Below are positions 7,773-16,496 of a stretch of 64,000 nucleotides of DNA, piece after piece (positions within the stretch are counted from its first letter, which is position 1; each line of letters opens with the position of its first letter). The position numbers were made by a program, and so were the translations under genes. The DNA is from QZKY01 sp942492925 (GTDB taxonomy: Bacteria > Pseudomonadota > Gammaproteobacteria > Burkholderiales > Burkholderiaceae_D): NCBI GenBank assembly GCA_942492925.1, contig OW818641.1, positions 1,054,001 through 1,118,000 on the forward strand, read 5' to 3'. The notes beneath the pieces were generated by a model. The model was not told the origin of the DNA and searched no databases. It was given only the letters and a program-made list of their open reading frames with translations.

Positions 7773-10469
7773 GTGGAGCCTAAGGCAAGCAGCTCACAAC
7801 ATCTGTGCTATGCGTTAAGTCGTTTTTCTGAGCATTATCAGCGTTACGGTGTGAGCGAAGATGATGCTTTGCTCACTGGATTTTTGATCCTTTTGATGGT
7901 TCGAGAGGTGAATTCGGTAGCGATGCTTCCAAGATCGCTTGATGAGTTATTAAATTCTTTGCGCTCTTATCTTTTTCAACGACCAAAGCTTGCTGAAATA
8001 GCAGATTCTATCAACCCATTGCTTAATCGCCCTCATGGATCAATGCTCGAGCTTGCTTATTACTCTAGCGACATACAAGGGACTGACGAGGAATACCTAG
8101 AGACTCTGGACTGGGTGGTTGACCACTTAAGTGTTGATGCTGGTGCATATGCTACGCCGCGAGAGATTGCCGAATTGATGGTAAAGCTGGTAGATGTTAA
8201 GGGCGGAGATGTACTTGATCCCTGTGTCGGCACTGGGGGCTTTTTGCGAGCGTGCAATGCTATAGCCAAGGCACCGATTCGATTTGTTGGCGCGGAGTTA
8301 AATTTAAGAGCAGAGTTTATCTGTCAGCTCTATTGTGAGCTAGGCCGCACAGATCATCTTCAGATGAGACGAGGTAGTGCATTTTATGCTTTGACTGATG
8401 ATGTTCAATATGATTGTGTACTTTCCAATCCGCCCATTACACGCATTAACCGGCATGAGGCTGCATATCGTTATGCAGAAGCAATGCAGCCACGCAGACC
8501 ATCTGGTGAGATGTCACTTAACTTTATTCAGCTTGGCTTGAGTAAATTGAAACCGGGCGGCCAGGCTGCATTTTTGGTCAATATGGGGGTGCTTTATTCG
8601 CTGGGTGATGCCATGGATGTGCGAGCCGAATGGTTGGAAAGTGGCGAGTTAAGTGCCGTGGTGGCCTTGCCTGGCAAGCTTTTACCACATACCAGTAATA
8701 AGTGCGCCATTTTAATTTTTGAAAAATCGCCAAGTAAAAATACATCAGTGAATTTTGTTAAGGCTGATGACTTGTATAGAGAGATTAAAGGAAGCCGTGC
8801 TGTATTGGTTGATGATGTACTTAATATTATCAACGAAAGGTTTTTGCAAACGGAGACTACACCATTCTCCTGTCGGGCCTCTCTCGATGAAATTCGTAGC
8901 AAAAACTACTCCCTGCACCCTGACGCGTATGTACTGAAAGAGATTTATGAGGTGGCAAGTCGTGTGGCAGAACGGTGGGAAAAGTTAAGTGATATTGCCA
9001 CTATTCAACAGGGTACCCGCAACCTTGGCCCCTTGGCAAAAGGGGATACCCCTGTTATTTGTGGTAAGCACCTCCACGAAATGAATGAAGGTACATTCCA
9101 GTTCGAGATGAAAGACTTGGCTAAGCTTTCAGGAAAACCGGTTCGAACGGCTGCGTATGATGTCCTTCTTCAGCGCCTGGGGGATAAGCCTGCGGCGTAT
9201 GTTGTGCCGCCAGAAAGGGTAGGCATTGTAATTGATCAAACTGTCTTTTTACTTAGATTCGGCAAGTTTGTCGATCCTGGCCAGATCCACTTTATTGCTG
9301 AGTTCTTCAACTCAAAACGAGGAGCGGGCCATATCGCCTCATTCTGTCGTTCTACCACTGTGCAAACACTTACTAAAACGGTTTTACAAGAGATTGATGT
9401 GCCGATTGCTGACGCCGCATTAAAAGAGTTGGTGCTTGAGGCTACAAAGGCGGAACTGGCTTTAAGTCGTGAACTGATTCGAGCCAAGAGTCTAAAGCAT
9501 CAGGTTTTCGAGGGGCTTGGGTTTGAAAAACTTGCGGATAGCTACGATCAGGTTCGGTTTTCTGTAAAAACCTTAGAAAGTGCATTGGAGCAAAAGGATA
9601 AGGTAAGTTACAAAGTTGCCCATCAATATCCTTTCCCACTTGCCTACCTATACCGCAATCTTTACGCAGACCGGGAATGGACGGCTGTCTATAGCCGGCA
9701 AATGAAGTTTGGTGAGCAAATGCTCTCCTTTTTGGTGGGAGTCGGTTTGAGTTTGCTCACCCATCACCGAGAGACACGTGGTTATTCCATTTCAGGTATC
9801 CATGAGAATTTGCGTGATGCTTTGAGTAAAGGTGTTTCTCCGGGGGACTGGTGGAGTTTGCTTAAAAGTGTATGTGAACGTCTTCGGCAAATGAATGATT
9901 GCCCGCTTGCTACGGAATTTTCCAATGCTTGGTATAAAGGTAGAGGAAACAAGCTTTCTGATTTTGCCAACCTTACAATGAGCGGGTTTGTACAAAAACT
10001 TAATGACAGCAAACATCATCGGGGCCCCAGTACATCGGATGAGTGCAGAGTGGCAGCAAAAGATCATCAAGGTCTGATAGATCAAGCACTCTTAGGCATT
10101 GAGTTTATTTCGCAGTGGAAGTTTTTTATCTGTGAAGAGCTTAGGTATTACGGCTCATCCAAAAGCTTTTCATGTTCTATTAGTCTGTTAAAGGGGGATC
10201 ACCCATGCTTCGAACAAGAAACCTTATCGCTTAATGATCCGTTGTCCAAAAATCATATGCATATGTTGGGCGGCGGAAAAGCCATCACGCTTTTTCCGTT
10301 TATCTCTGTTGCCTATAACGTGGGCACCAAACGGAAAGAGATATTTAGCTTAGATAAGATGGATAGAAAGAATGGATACATTCTGAAGAGCTTTGATTCT
10401 GGCTCTTCAATCTTGGCGGATGAAGATACAAAGAAGGCCCTCGACCAGTGGCTTGAAAGTGAGGGCTGA
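7773..10469 (+). CDS. HsdM-HsdS-like fusion protein with unknown C-terminal domain
   Basis: 898 residues. The start is GTG 7773, preceded by a strong AGGAGGGA site and lying just after the hsdS stop; upstream in-frame codons lie inside hsdS. Residues about 15-420 resemble a type I M subunit: the AdoMet motif DPCVGTGGFL is near residue 148. At the catalytic position near residue 219 the motif reads SNPPI instead of NPPF/Y, so the base-stacking aromatic residue is missing. Residues about 400-600 resemble one target-recognition half of HsdS. Residues about 610-898 form a mostly helical domain (YPFPLAYLYRNLY near its start) that I do not recognise. Base composition is visibly AT-richer than the flanks. 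It could be a second DNA methylase, a modifier of the HsdRMS complex, or a separate anti-phage protein; no function is assigned. Confidence 0.75.
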   Translation: MEPKASSSQHLCYALSRFSEHYQRYGVSEDDALLTGFLILLMVREVNSVAMLPRSLDELLNSLRSYLFQRPKLAEIADSINPLLNRPHGSMLELAYYSSDIQGTDEEYLETLDWVVDHLSVDAGAYATPREIAELMVKLVDVKGGDVLDPCVGTGGFLRACNAIAKAPIRFVGAELNLRAEFICQLYCELGRTDHLQMRRGSAFYALTDDVQYDCVLSNPPITRINRHEAAYRYAEAMQPRRPSGEMSLNFIQLGLSKLKPGGQAAFLVNMGVLYSLGDAMDVRAEWLESGELSAVVALPGKLLPHTSNKCAILIFEKSPSKNTSVNFVKADDLYREIKGSRAVLVDDVLNIINERFLQTETTPFSCRASLDEIRSKNYSLHPDAYVLKEIYEVASRVAERWEKLSDIATIQQGTRNLGPLAKGDTPVICGKHLHEMNEGTFQFEMKDLAKLSGKPVRTAAYDVLLQRLGDKPAAYVVPPERVGIVIDQTVFLLRFGKFVDPGQIHFIAEFFNSKRGAGHIASFCRSTTVQTLTKTVLQEIDVPIADAALKELVLEATKAELALSRELIRAKSLKHQVFEGLGFEKLADSYDQVRFSVKTLESALEQKDKVSYKVAHQYPFPLAYLYRNLYADREWTAVYSRQMKFGEQMLSFLVGVGLSLLTHHRETRGYSISGIHENLRDALSKGVSPGDWWSLLKSVCERLRQMNDCPLATEFSNAWYKGRGNKLSDFANLTMSGFVQKLNDSKHHRGPSTSDECRVAAKDHQGLIDQALLGIEFISQWKFFICEELRYYGSSKSFSCSISLLKGDHPCFEQETLSLNDPLSKNHMHMLGGGKAITLFPFISVAYNVGTKRKEIFSLDKMDRKNGYILKSFDSGSSILADEDTKKALDQWLESEG

Positions 10470-10792
10470 TTGACAGAGTGTACAGAAGAGGGGCTTCAAT
10501 GGTAAAAGGGGCAGTGTCGAATATTTTTTTAAATCGACGAAGCGCAAACAAAGCAAAAGGTCTGAGGATTTGATCGTTGTTGATATGGCGGCGGGTGTGT
10601 TCGCCATTCGCATTGCCTCTGCGAATGGCTCATCCCTCGCAAAGCTCGGGACCAGCCTGCGCTCATCCTTCGCTTCGCTCGGAGTGAGCTTCGGCTGTCC
10701 GTCGCAAGCAGTGCTTGCTCCGCGAACCAGCGGGTTCTTACGCACCACCCCCACAAATAAAAAAAGCCACCGCACAGGTGGCTTTTTTTATT
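10470..10792. other. intergenic stretch between the defence locus and the tmRNA gene
   Basis: No gene is supported here. Small open frames running into the tmRNA gene are artefacts of translating an RNA gene. The stretch contains GC-rich inverted segments (GCGAATGGCTCATCC near 10619) and, at its right end, the tmRNA terminator. It probably marks the right edge of the acquired locus. Confidence 0.4.
10759..10789 (-). terminator. rho-independent terminator of ssrA
   Basis: The stem GCCACC/GGTGGC with a 5-base loop is flanked by seven A and seven T residues, so it can work in both directions. It lies 3 bases beyond the tmRNA 3' CCA. Confidence 0.85.
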
Positions 10793-11151
10793 TGGTGGAG
10801 GCGGCGGGTTTCGAACCCGCGTCCAGAAGCACTCTACAGACAGTTCTACATACTTAGTGCTGTCATTTGCTTTAACCAGTATGACGCGGACGCACACGCT
10901 GCACACAGGCGGTTCACCTTTGATTTAACTTCAGGTCAGATGACGACGCCTGAAGCGATTCCCTGTAAATGACCCTACTGCTGTTGCCAGCCCGCCCCAG
11001 GGAAGAGACGGTGTAGGGTGAGCCGGTATTAAGCGGCTACAGCGTAAACGTTATCGTTTGCGTTTAGTTTTTTCTGGGTGTATTTACGAGGTAACCAGGC
11101 CTCGGTATGCCCTGCATGCTTTGCAACCCCTGTCGAATCCAAGTCGCCCCC
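10793..11151 (-). ncRNA. ssrA: transfer-messenger RNA (tmRNA)
   Basis: Rescues stalled ribosomes together with SmpB (also in this window, 43367-43816). Read on the minus strand, the 5' end is GGGGGCGACTTGGATTCGAC and the 3' end is a TTCGAA T-arm followed by an encoded CCA. The first seven bases pair with the 3' acceptor strand, including the G3-U wobble typical of tmRNA alanylation. The resume frame encodes ANDNVYAVAA followed by TAA (stop near 11030), a normal alanine-rich degradation tag. Length is 359 nt. It is a one-piece tmRNA and no group I intron is seen. Its 3' end is a common integration site for genomic islands, and the restriction-modification locus lies on that side. Confidence 0.95.
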
Positions 11152-11233
11152 GAATTTCGTCAGATGTGACAACACACAAAACTGTCGCCACGCGTGCATT
11201 GTATCAGGCTATGCCAAAAGCTTCAGGCGGGGT

Positions 11234-12856
11234 TTAAGCCATACCCATGCCTTCCGGCATCGCCGGGTGTTTCTCCGGCTGCGGAATTTCAGCCACGATG
11301 CAGTCGGTCGTAAGTATCAGCCCCGCGATGGAGGCGGCGTGTTCCAGCCCGAGGCGTGTGACTTTTGTCGGATCGACAATGCCCATCGCGAGCATGTCGC
11401 CATATTCGCCGGTGGCGGCGTTATAGCCGAAGTTGCCGCTGCCTTTGCTGACGGCATCCACGATGATCGACGGCTCTTTGCCACCATTCGCGACGATTTG
11501 GCGCAAGGGTTCTTCGAGTGCGCGTTGCACGATTTTGACGCCGGAATCCTGCGCGAGGTTGTCGTACTTCATGTCGTCCAAGGCTTTTGCTGCCCGCAGG
11601 AGTGCGACGCCGCCGCCGGGACCGACGCCTTCTTCGACGGCGGCGCGGGTGGCATGCAAGGCATCTTCGACACGCGATTTCTTTTCCTTCATCGCGGTTT
11701 CGGTGGATGCACCCACGCGAATCAGCGCCACGCCGCCGGAGAGTTTGGCGGCGCGTTCTTCAAGCCGCGTGCGTTCAAAATCGGAATCGGTTTTTTCGGC
11801 TTGCTGCCGGATTTGCGCGATGCGCGCCTTGATCTTGGCGGGATCGCCTGCGCCATCGATGAGCGACGTGCGGTCCTTGTCAATTTCCACGCGTCGCACG
11901 CGGCCCAGATCGGCGAGGCTGACTTTTTCCAGCGTGAGACCGGTTTCTTCCGAGAGGATTTTTCCGCCGGTGACGGTGGCAAGGTCTTCCAGTTGCGCCG
12001 TACGGTGATCGCCGAACCCCGGCGCTTTTACGGCACACACTTTCAATGTGCCGCGCAGTGCATTGATGACGAGCGTGGCGAGCGCTTCGCCGCTCACATC
12101 TTCTGCAATGATGAGCAAGGGCTGGCCAGTCTTGGCGACTTGTTCCAGAATCGGCAGCAAATCGTTAAACATCGAAATTGCTTTGGTGCAGATCAGGACC
12201 AGCACATTATCAAACACGGTTTCGCTGCTTTCCGCATTGTTGATGAAGTAGGGCGAGAGGAAGCCGCGATCGAATTGCAAGCCTTCGACGACTTCCAGTT
12301 CGTTGTTCATGCTGCGACCTTCTTCCACCATGATGACGCCGTCACGTCCGACTTTGTCCATCGCTTCGGCAATCATCTCGCCGATGGCTGTGTCGCCGTT
12401 GGCGGAGATGGTGCCAACCTGCGCGATTTCCTGACCAGACGTAATTTTGCGTGAATTGGCATTCAGGCGCGCGATGACGGCGTCTACCGCCGCATCGATG
12501 CCGCGTTTCAAATCCATCGGGTCGAATCCGGCCACCACATATTTCATGCCTTGCATGACGATGGCTTGTGCGAGCACCGTCGCGGTTGTGGTGCCGTCGC
12601 CCGCTTTTTCGGAGGTGCGCGACGCCACTTCGCGCACCATTTGCGCGCCGACGTTTTCTGCCCTGTCGGGGAGTTCAATTTCTCGCGCGACGATCACGCC
12701 GGAATTGATGATCATTGGCGGGCCGTAAGGTTTGTCCAGCACCACCGTGCGGCCTTTGGGACCGAGCGTGATTTTGACGGCGTCGGCCAGCAGGTTTAGG
12801 CCGATGCAGATTTTTTCTCGAGCTTCATCATGAAATATCAATTTCTTGGCGGACAT
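11234..12856 (-). CDS. groEL: chaperonin GroEL (nif-linked paralogue)
   Basis: 60-kDa chaperonin subunit that folds proteins in an ATP-driven ring. The start ATG 12856 follows a good GGGAGGTG site, giving 540 residues; an upstream extension in the same frame is unlikely. Family motifs include KITLGPKGRTVVLDKPYG near residue 30 and GDGTTTATVLAQAI near residue 86. The C terminus ends PAMPEGMGMA and lacks the long GGM-rich tail of housekeeping GroEL. No groES is next to it. It is divergent from nifV and sits at the edge of the nif region, so it may be a specialised copy assisting nitrogenase proteins; that role is inferred from position. No good sigma-54 site was found in its orientation. Confidence 0.9.
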   Translation of the reverse strand: MSAKKLIFHDEAREKICIGLNLLADAVKITLGPKGRTVVLDKPYGPPMIINSGVIVAREIELPDRAENVGAQMVREVASRTSEKAGDGTTTATVLAQAIVMQGMKYVVAGFDPMDLKRGIDAAVDAVIARLNANSRKITSGQEIAQVGTISANGDTAIGEMIAEAMDKVGRDGVIMVEEGRSMNNELEVVEGLQFDRGFLSPYFINNAESSETVFDNVLVLICTKAISMFNDLLPILEQVAKTGQPLLIIAEDVSGEALATLVINALRGTLKVCAVKAPGFGDHRTAQLEDLATVTGGKILSEETGLTLEKVSLADLGRVRRVEIDKDRTSLIDGAGDPAKIKARIAQIRQQAEKTDSDFERTRLEERAAKLSGGVALIRVGASTETAMKEKKSRVEDALHATRAAVEEGVGPGGGVALLRAAKALDDMKYDNLAQDSGVKIVQRALEEPLRQIVANGGKEPSIIVDAVSKGSGNFGYNAATGEYGDMLAMGIVDPTKVTRLGLEHAASIAGLILTTDCIVAEIPQPEKHPAMPEGMGMA

Positions 12857-13007
12857 GGCAGCACCTCCCGAAGACGAGTTCCTGCGGATACAAAAAATAC
12901 TGAGAAAAGCGCAGAGAAAAGTATGGCAAAGAATCGGCTTGCTTAGGGGGGGGCGGAAGCAAGACATGAGAATTGTCAAAGTATCTCGGTTGGTTTCGCA
13001 TGACGTA

Positions 13008-13023
13008 TGTCAGAAACACGACA
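13008..13023. promoter_or_regulatory. NifA upstream activator site (nifV)
   Basis: Exact TGT-N10-ACA (TGTCAGAAACACGACA), about 72 bases upstream of the nifV -24 element. It might also serve divergent groEL. Confidence 0.75.
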
Positions 13024-13095
13024 AACCCCACAATCTTGCAGTGGGGAATGTCCGTGATAAGCCCATGAAACCAGCGAGATTTCCATTTTCAATGG

Positions 13096-13111
13096 TGGCA
13101 CATGAATTGCT
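13096..13111 (+). promoter_or_regulatory. sigma-54 promoter of nifV
   Basis: TGGCACATGAATTGCT matches the -24/-12 consensus TGGCAC-N5-TTGCT exactly. It implies transcription starts near 13122, which rules out the in-frame ATG at 13102 as the nifV start. Confidence 0.88.
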
Positions 13112-13164
13112 ATTTCATTGATGAGTACAACTGTGCGCACGGTATTGCACCAGAAAGGCGATTT

Positions 13165-14334
13165 ATGACAAAGGTGATCGTTAACGATACAACGCTGCGA
13201 GATGGGGAACAAACGGCTGGCGTGGCGTTCACTGCGGAAGAAAAGATTGCGATTGCGCAGTCGCTGGATGAAATGGGTGTGCCGGAGATGGAAGTTGGCA
13301 TTCCTGTGATGGGACCGGCCGAGATAGAGGTGATTCGTGCGATCGCCAGTTTGAAGTTGCGTGCCAGGCTGATGGTCTGGGGGCGAATGTGCGATACCGA
13401 TGTTGACGCAGCGGCCCGAACAGGTGTGCGTTTCGTCAATCTGTCGGTGCCCGTTTCGGATATCCATCTGGATAACAAGTTGTATCGTGACAGGGCGTGG
13501 GTGCTGGCGCAAATCCGGCGCTGTGTCCCCAGGGCGCTGGATGCCGGGATGCAAGTCAGCGTGGGGTGCGAAGATTCATCGCGCGCGGACATGGATTTTT
13601 TCTGCCAAGTGGTCGAAGCGGCTCAACTTGCTGGCGCACGACGTATGCGTTTTGCTGACACCTTGGGGGTGTTGGATCCTTTCATGACCTGGCAAAAAAT
13701 TCACGCGTTGCGCATGAACACTGATCTGGAAATTGAAATTCACGCGCACAACGATTTGGGGCTGGCGACAGCCAACACGCTGGCCGCCATCAAAGCGGGC
13801 GCAACACATGTCAATACTACGGTCAACGGCTTGGGTGAGCGCGCAGGCAATGCGCCTCTGGAAGAGGTTGTAATGGGGCTGCGGCATTTGTATGGCATGA
13901 ATGTCGGCGTTGAAGTGGCGCAGCTCGTCAATGTTTCCAAGCTGGTTGCAGAGGCATCCGGAAGAACGGTGCCACCCAACAAGAGCATTGTCGGTTCGGC
14001 GGTGTTTACGCATGAGTCCGGTATTCATGTTGATGGTTTGCTCAAGAATGCGGTGAATTACGAAGGGTTCAGCCCCGTTGAGCTTGGGCGCAGGCACCGC
14101 ACTGTGTTAGGCAAGCATTCGGGTGTTCGCGCCGTGCGCGACGCGTATGACAGAATCGGCGTGACGCTTTCACCGGAAGCCGCGCGCTACGTGCTGGATC
14201 GAATACGGCGATTTGCCGTGCAGACCAAAAATAGTCCAGGTGCAAAAGAGCTGGCACAGTTTTATCTGGAGAGCGCTTTTTCAGGCGAGACGCTTTCAGA
14301 AGACCCGGTATGCCTAAAGCGGGAGGTGATATGA
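13165..14334 (+). CDS. nifV: homocitrate synthase
   Basis: Condenses acetyl-CoA with 2-oxoglutarate to homocitrate, the organic ligand of FeMo-cofactor. The start ATG 13165 lies downstream of the promoter and follows GAAAGGCG, giving 389 residues. Family motifs are DTTLRDGEQTAGVAF at residues 8-22 and the metal-binding HAHNDLG near residue 194, followed by GLGERAGNAPLEE. It belongs to the alpha-IPM synthase/homocitrate synthase family, and the nif context plus short length (without the LeuA regulatory domain) point to NifV. The stop overlaps the nifW start (ATGA), so the two are co-translated. Confidence 0.95.
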   Translation: MTKVIVNDTTLRDGEQTAGVAFTAEEKIAIAQSLDEMGVPEMEVGIPVMGPAEIEVIRAIASLKLRARLMVWGRMCDTDVDAAARTGVRFVNLSVPVSDIHLDNKLYRDRAWVLAQIRRCVPRALDAGMQVSVGCEDSSRADMDFFCQVVEAAQLAGARRMRFADTLGVLDPFMTWQKIHALRMNTDLEIEIHAHNDLGLATANTLAAIKAGATHVNTTVNGLGERAGNAPLEEVVMGLRHLYGMNVGVEVAQLVNVSKLVAEASGRTVPPNKSIVGSAVFTHESGIHVDGLLKNAVNYEGFSPVELGRRHRTVLGKHSGVRAVRDAYDRIGVTLSPEAARYVLDRIRRFAVQTKNSPGAKELAQFYLESAFSGETLSEDPVCLKREVI

Positions 14335-14687
14335 ATACTTTGGTGGAGCGGTTATCGAAACTTACTTCCGCGGAAGATTTTTTAAATTTTTTTGGTGTGC
14401 CTTACGAGGAATCTGTTTTGAACACGAGCCGTTTGCACATCTTGCAGCGGTTTTTTCAATATATGCGGCAAGAGCAGGTTATGGATACGAGCAACTCAGC
14501 GATAAACGAAGCGGAGATGTTTCGGCAGATGCGTCAACTTCTGGCAAAAGCCTATGACGATTTTTTGCGTTCCACGCCGGCAAGGGAAAAAGTGTTCAAG
14601 GTGTTACAAAACGCGGAAGGGCAGCGTGTATCCCTGAGTGCATTGAAAGAGTCGTTGAAAAAAAGACCTGTCTTCAAGGAGAAATGA
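14331..14687 (+). CDS. nifW: nitrogenase stabilising/protective protein NifW
   Basis: 118 residues. The start ATG 14331 overlaps the nifV stop by 4 bases and follows GGGAGGTGAT; an upstream ATG inside nifV is not favoured. NifW is a small protein reported to associate with the MoFe protein and protect it from oxygen. Typical features seen are the acidic, phenylalanine-rich start (LTSAEDFLNFFGVPY) and the central VLNTSRLHILQRF segment. It ends two bases before the convergent modC stop codon, so there is no room for a separate terminator. Confidence 0.92.
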   Translation: MNTLVERLSKLTSAEDFLNFFGVPYEESVLNTSRLHILQRFFQYMRQEQVMDTSNSAINEAEMFRQMRQLLAKAYDDFLRSTPAREKVFKVLQNAEGQRVSLSALKESLKKRPVFKEK

Positions 14688-14689
14688 TG

Positions 14690-15799
14690 TCAGTCCGCCG
14701 CTTGCACGGCAACCGACTTGATTTGCGCGTAGACGGAACTGCCGACGACCAACCCCAGCGCATCCCAAGAACGTTTGGTGATATGCGCCAGCAGGGGGGC
14801 GCTGCCTGTGCCCTTGTCGGTATCCAATCGCACCATCATCACCGCAGGATTGCGCGTATCGGCAATCTCGCCAACGGTTGCGGGCAAATGATTCAGGATC
14901 GTGCTGTCGTTGGGAATGCTCTTGCTCAGACTGACATCGCGTGCAAAGATTTTTAATTCGATTTTCTGGCCGATCGGCAAATTGCGCTTGATGATGCGAA
15001 ACGAGCCGCCCGAAAAATCGATGTGTGTCAGATGGTAGTGATCGTCATGGCCGCTGACGGTTGCGTTGATGCGTGTGCTGGCATCTTCATACATGGCGTT
15101 GGATACGTTGATTTGTCCGAGCAGCTCAAATCCGCGGCCGCTGGCCTTGACGCGACCGTTTTCCAGCAGCACCAAGTGATCGGCCAGCCGCATGACTTCA
15201 TCGGGTTGATGGCTGACGTAAAGAATGGGAATATTTAACGCGCTTTGAAGTCGTTCGATGTAAGGCAGAATTTCTTCCTTGCGTTTGGCATCGAGTGCGG
15301 ACAGCGGTTCATCCATCAGCAGCAGCTTCGGTTCGGTGAGCAAGGCGCGTGCGATGGCTACGCGCTGGCTTTCGCCGCCGGAAAGTTTGCCCGGCAATCG
15401 TTCCAGCAAATGACCGATGCCGAGCAATCCGATGGCTTGCTCGAAGGCGGCATCGTCTTGCTTGCCTGCGCGCTTGCGACCGTAATTGAGATTGCCGCGC
15501 ACCGACAGATGCGGAAACAGGCTGGCTTCCTGAAAAACGTAACCCAGCGAACGCTTATGCGTTGGGACGAAAATCTGCTTTGCATCGTCTTGCCAGGTGT
15601 TGCCGTTCACGCTGATGAAAGCATCCTGCGCGGTTTCCAGTCCGGCGATGCAGCGCAGGATGGTGGTTTTTCCGGAACCGGATTGTCCGAATAGGGCGGT
15701 GATGCCGTGACCGGGCAAGGCAAGATCGACATCCAGCGAGAAGCCCGGATAGTCGACCTTGAGTGTCGCGCGCAAGGCGTCTTCGGGGGCGTCATTCAT
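14690..15799 (-). CDS. modC: molybdate ABC transporter ATP-binding protein
   Basis: ATPase of the molybdate importer, 369 residues. The Walker A motif is GQSGSGKTT near residues 34-42, the ABC signature LSGGESQR lies near residue 140, and Walker B (LLLMDEPLSALD) follows. The C-terminal third is a TOBE/Mop-type domain that binds oxyanions in this family. The start ATG overlaps the modB stop by 4 bases. Molybdenum uptake beside nifV and nifW fits the need for FeMo-cofactor. Confidence 0.94.
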   Translation of the reverse strand: MNDAPEDALRATLKVDYPGFSLDVDLALPGHGITALFGQSGSGKTTILRCIAGLETAQDAFISVNGNTWQDDAKQIFVPTHKRSLGYVFQEASLFPHLSVRGNLNYGRKRAGKQDDAAFEQAIGLLGIGHLLERLPGKLSGGESQRVAIARALLTEPKLLLMDEPLSALDAKRKEEILPYIERLQSALNIPILYVSHQPDEVMRLADHLVLLENGRVKASGRGFELLGQINVSNAMYEDASTRINATVSGHDDHYHLTHIDFSGGSFRIIKRNLPIGQKIELKIFARDVSLSKSIPNDSTILNHLPATVGEIADTRNPAVMMVRLDTDKGTGSAPLLAHITKRSWDALGLVVGSSVYAQIKSVAVQAAD

Positions 15800-16479
15800 G
15801 GGCGAATTTTTTCCTTGGCCGGGTTAAAAAAATACAAACTGATCAACACCGCGAAGGAAAAGAGCAGCATGCCGCCCGCGAGCCAGTGCGCATTCGCATA
15901 CTGAAAAGCTTCGACGTGATCGTAAATCTGCACGGCGACCACGCGCGTCTTGTCGGGGATGTTCCCGCCGATCATCAGCACGATGCCGAATTCGCCGACG
16001 GTGTGTGCAAAACCGAGAATCGCGGCGGTGATGAAACCGGGGCGCGCCAGTGGCAAGACTACAGTGAAAAAAACATCCAGCGGACTGGCTCGCAAGGTGG
16101 CCGCCACTTCCAGCGGACGCTTGCCGATGGCTTCAAACGCATTTTGCAGCGGTTGCACCACGAAAGGCATCGAATACAGAATGGAAGCGACGACGAGCCC
16201 CGCAAACGTAAACGGTAGCAAGCCCAGTCCCAAGGCCTGCGTAAGTTGCCCGACTGCGCCGTTTGGCCCCATCAACAGCAGGAGATAAAACCCCAACACT
16301 GTCGGTGGCAACACAAGTGGCATTGCGACGATGGCGCCGATACAGACTTTCAGCCGCGATCGCGTTTGCGACAACCACCACGCGATGGGGGTGCCGATGA
16401 TGAGCAGCAGCACGGTCACATAAGCGGCCAGTTTCACCGTCAAACCGATGGCACCCCAGTCTTCAGCGGAAAAGCTCAT
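15796..16479 (-). CDS. modB: molybdate ABC transporter permease
   Basis: Inner-membrane channel subunit, 227 residues with about five hydrophobic segments. It shows the ModB/CysT family pattern, including TPIAWWLSQTRSRLK near residue 33 and the EAA loop (EVAATLRASPLDVFFTVVLPLA near residue 125) that docks onto ModC. It lies between modA (17-base gap) and modC (4-base overlap) in one operon. Confidence 0.93.
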   Translation of the reverse strand: MSFSAEDWGAIGLTVKLAAYVTVLLLIIGTPIAWWLSQTRSRLKVCIGAIVAMPLVLPPTVLGFYLLLLMGPNGAVGQLTQALGLGLLPFTFAGLVVASILYSMPFVVQPLQNAFEAIGKRPLEVAATLRASPLDVFFTVVLPLARPGFITAAILGFAHTVGEFGIVLMIGGNIPDKTRVVAVQIYDHVEAFQYANAHWLAGGMLLFSFAVLISLYFFNPAKEKIRP

Positions 16480-16496
16480 GGCGTCTGACCCCCACT

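Larger units (their letters stand above)
12857..13164. other. divergent regulatory region between groEL and nifV
   Basis: The stretch contains the NifA-type site at 13008-13023 and the nifV sigma-54 promoter at 13096-13111, plus a small hairpin CCCCAC...GTGGGG near 13026-13046. No sequence with the invariant GG/GC pair was found for groEL on the other strand. Confidence 0.7.

Noticed and set aside
10570..10857. Plus-strand frame of 95 codons overlapping the tmRNA 3' end
   Set aside because: Its C-terminal part (VEAAGFEPASRS) is the well-known artefact of translating a tRNA-like T-arm.
11078..12454. Plus-strand frame of 458 codons
   Set aside because: It is antisense to groEL and the tmRNA 5' end, with no family resemblance; a product of high GC codon bias.
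12949..12969. Possible sigma-54 promoter for groEL
   Set aside because: A TTGCT-like -12 exists on the minus strand but the invariant GG of the -24 element is missing.
13102..13164. Upstream ATG at 13102 as nifV start
   Set aside because: It lies inside the sigma-54 promoter, before the expected transcription start.
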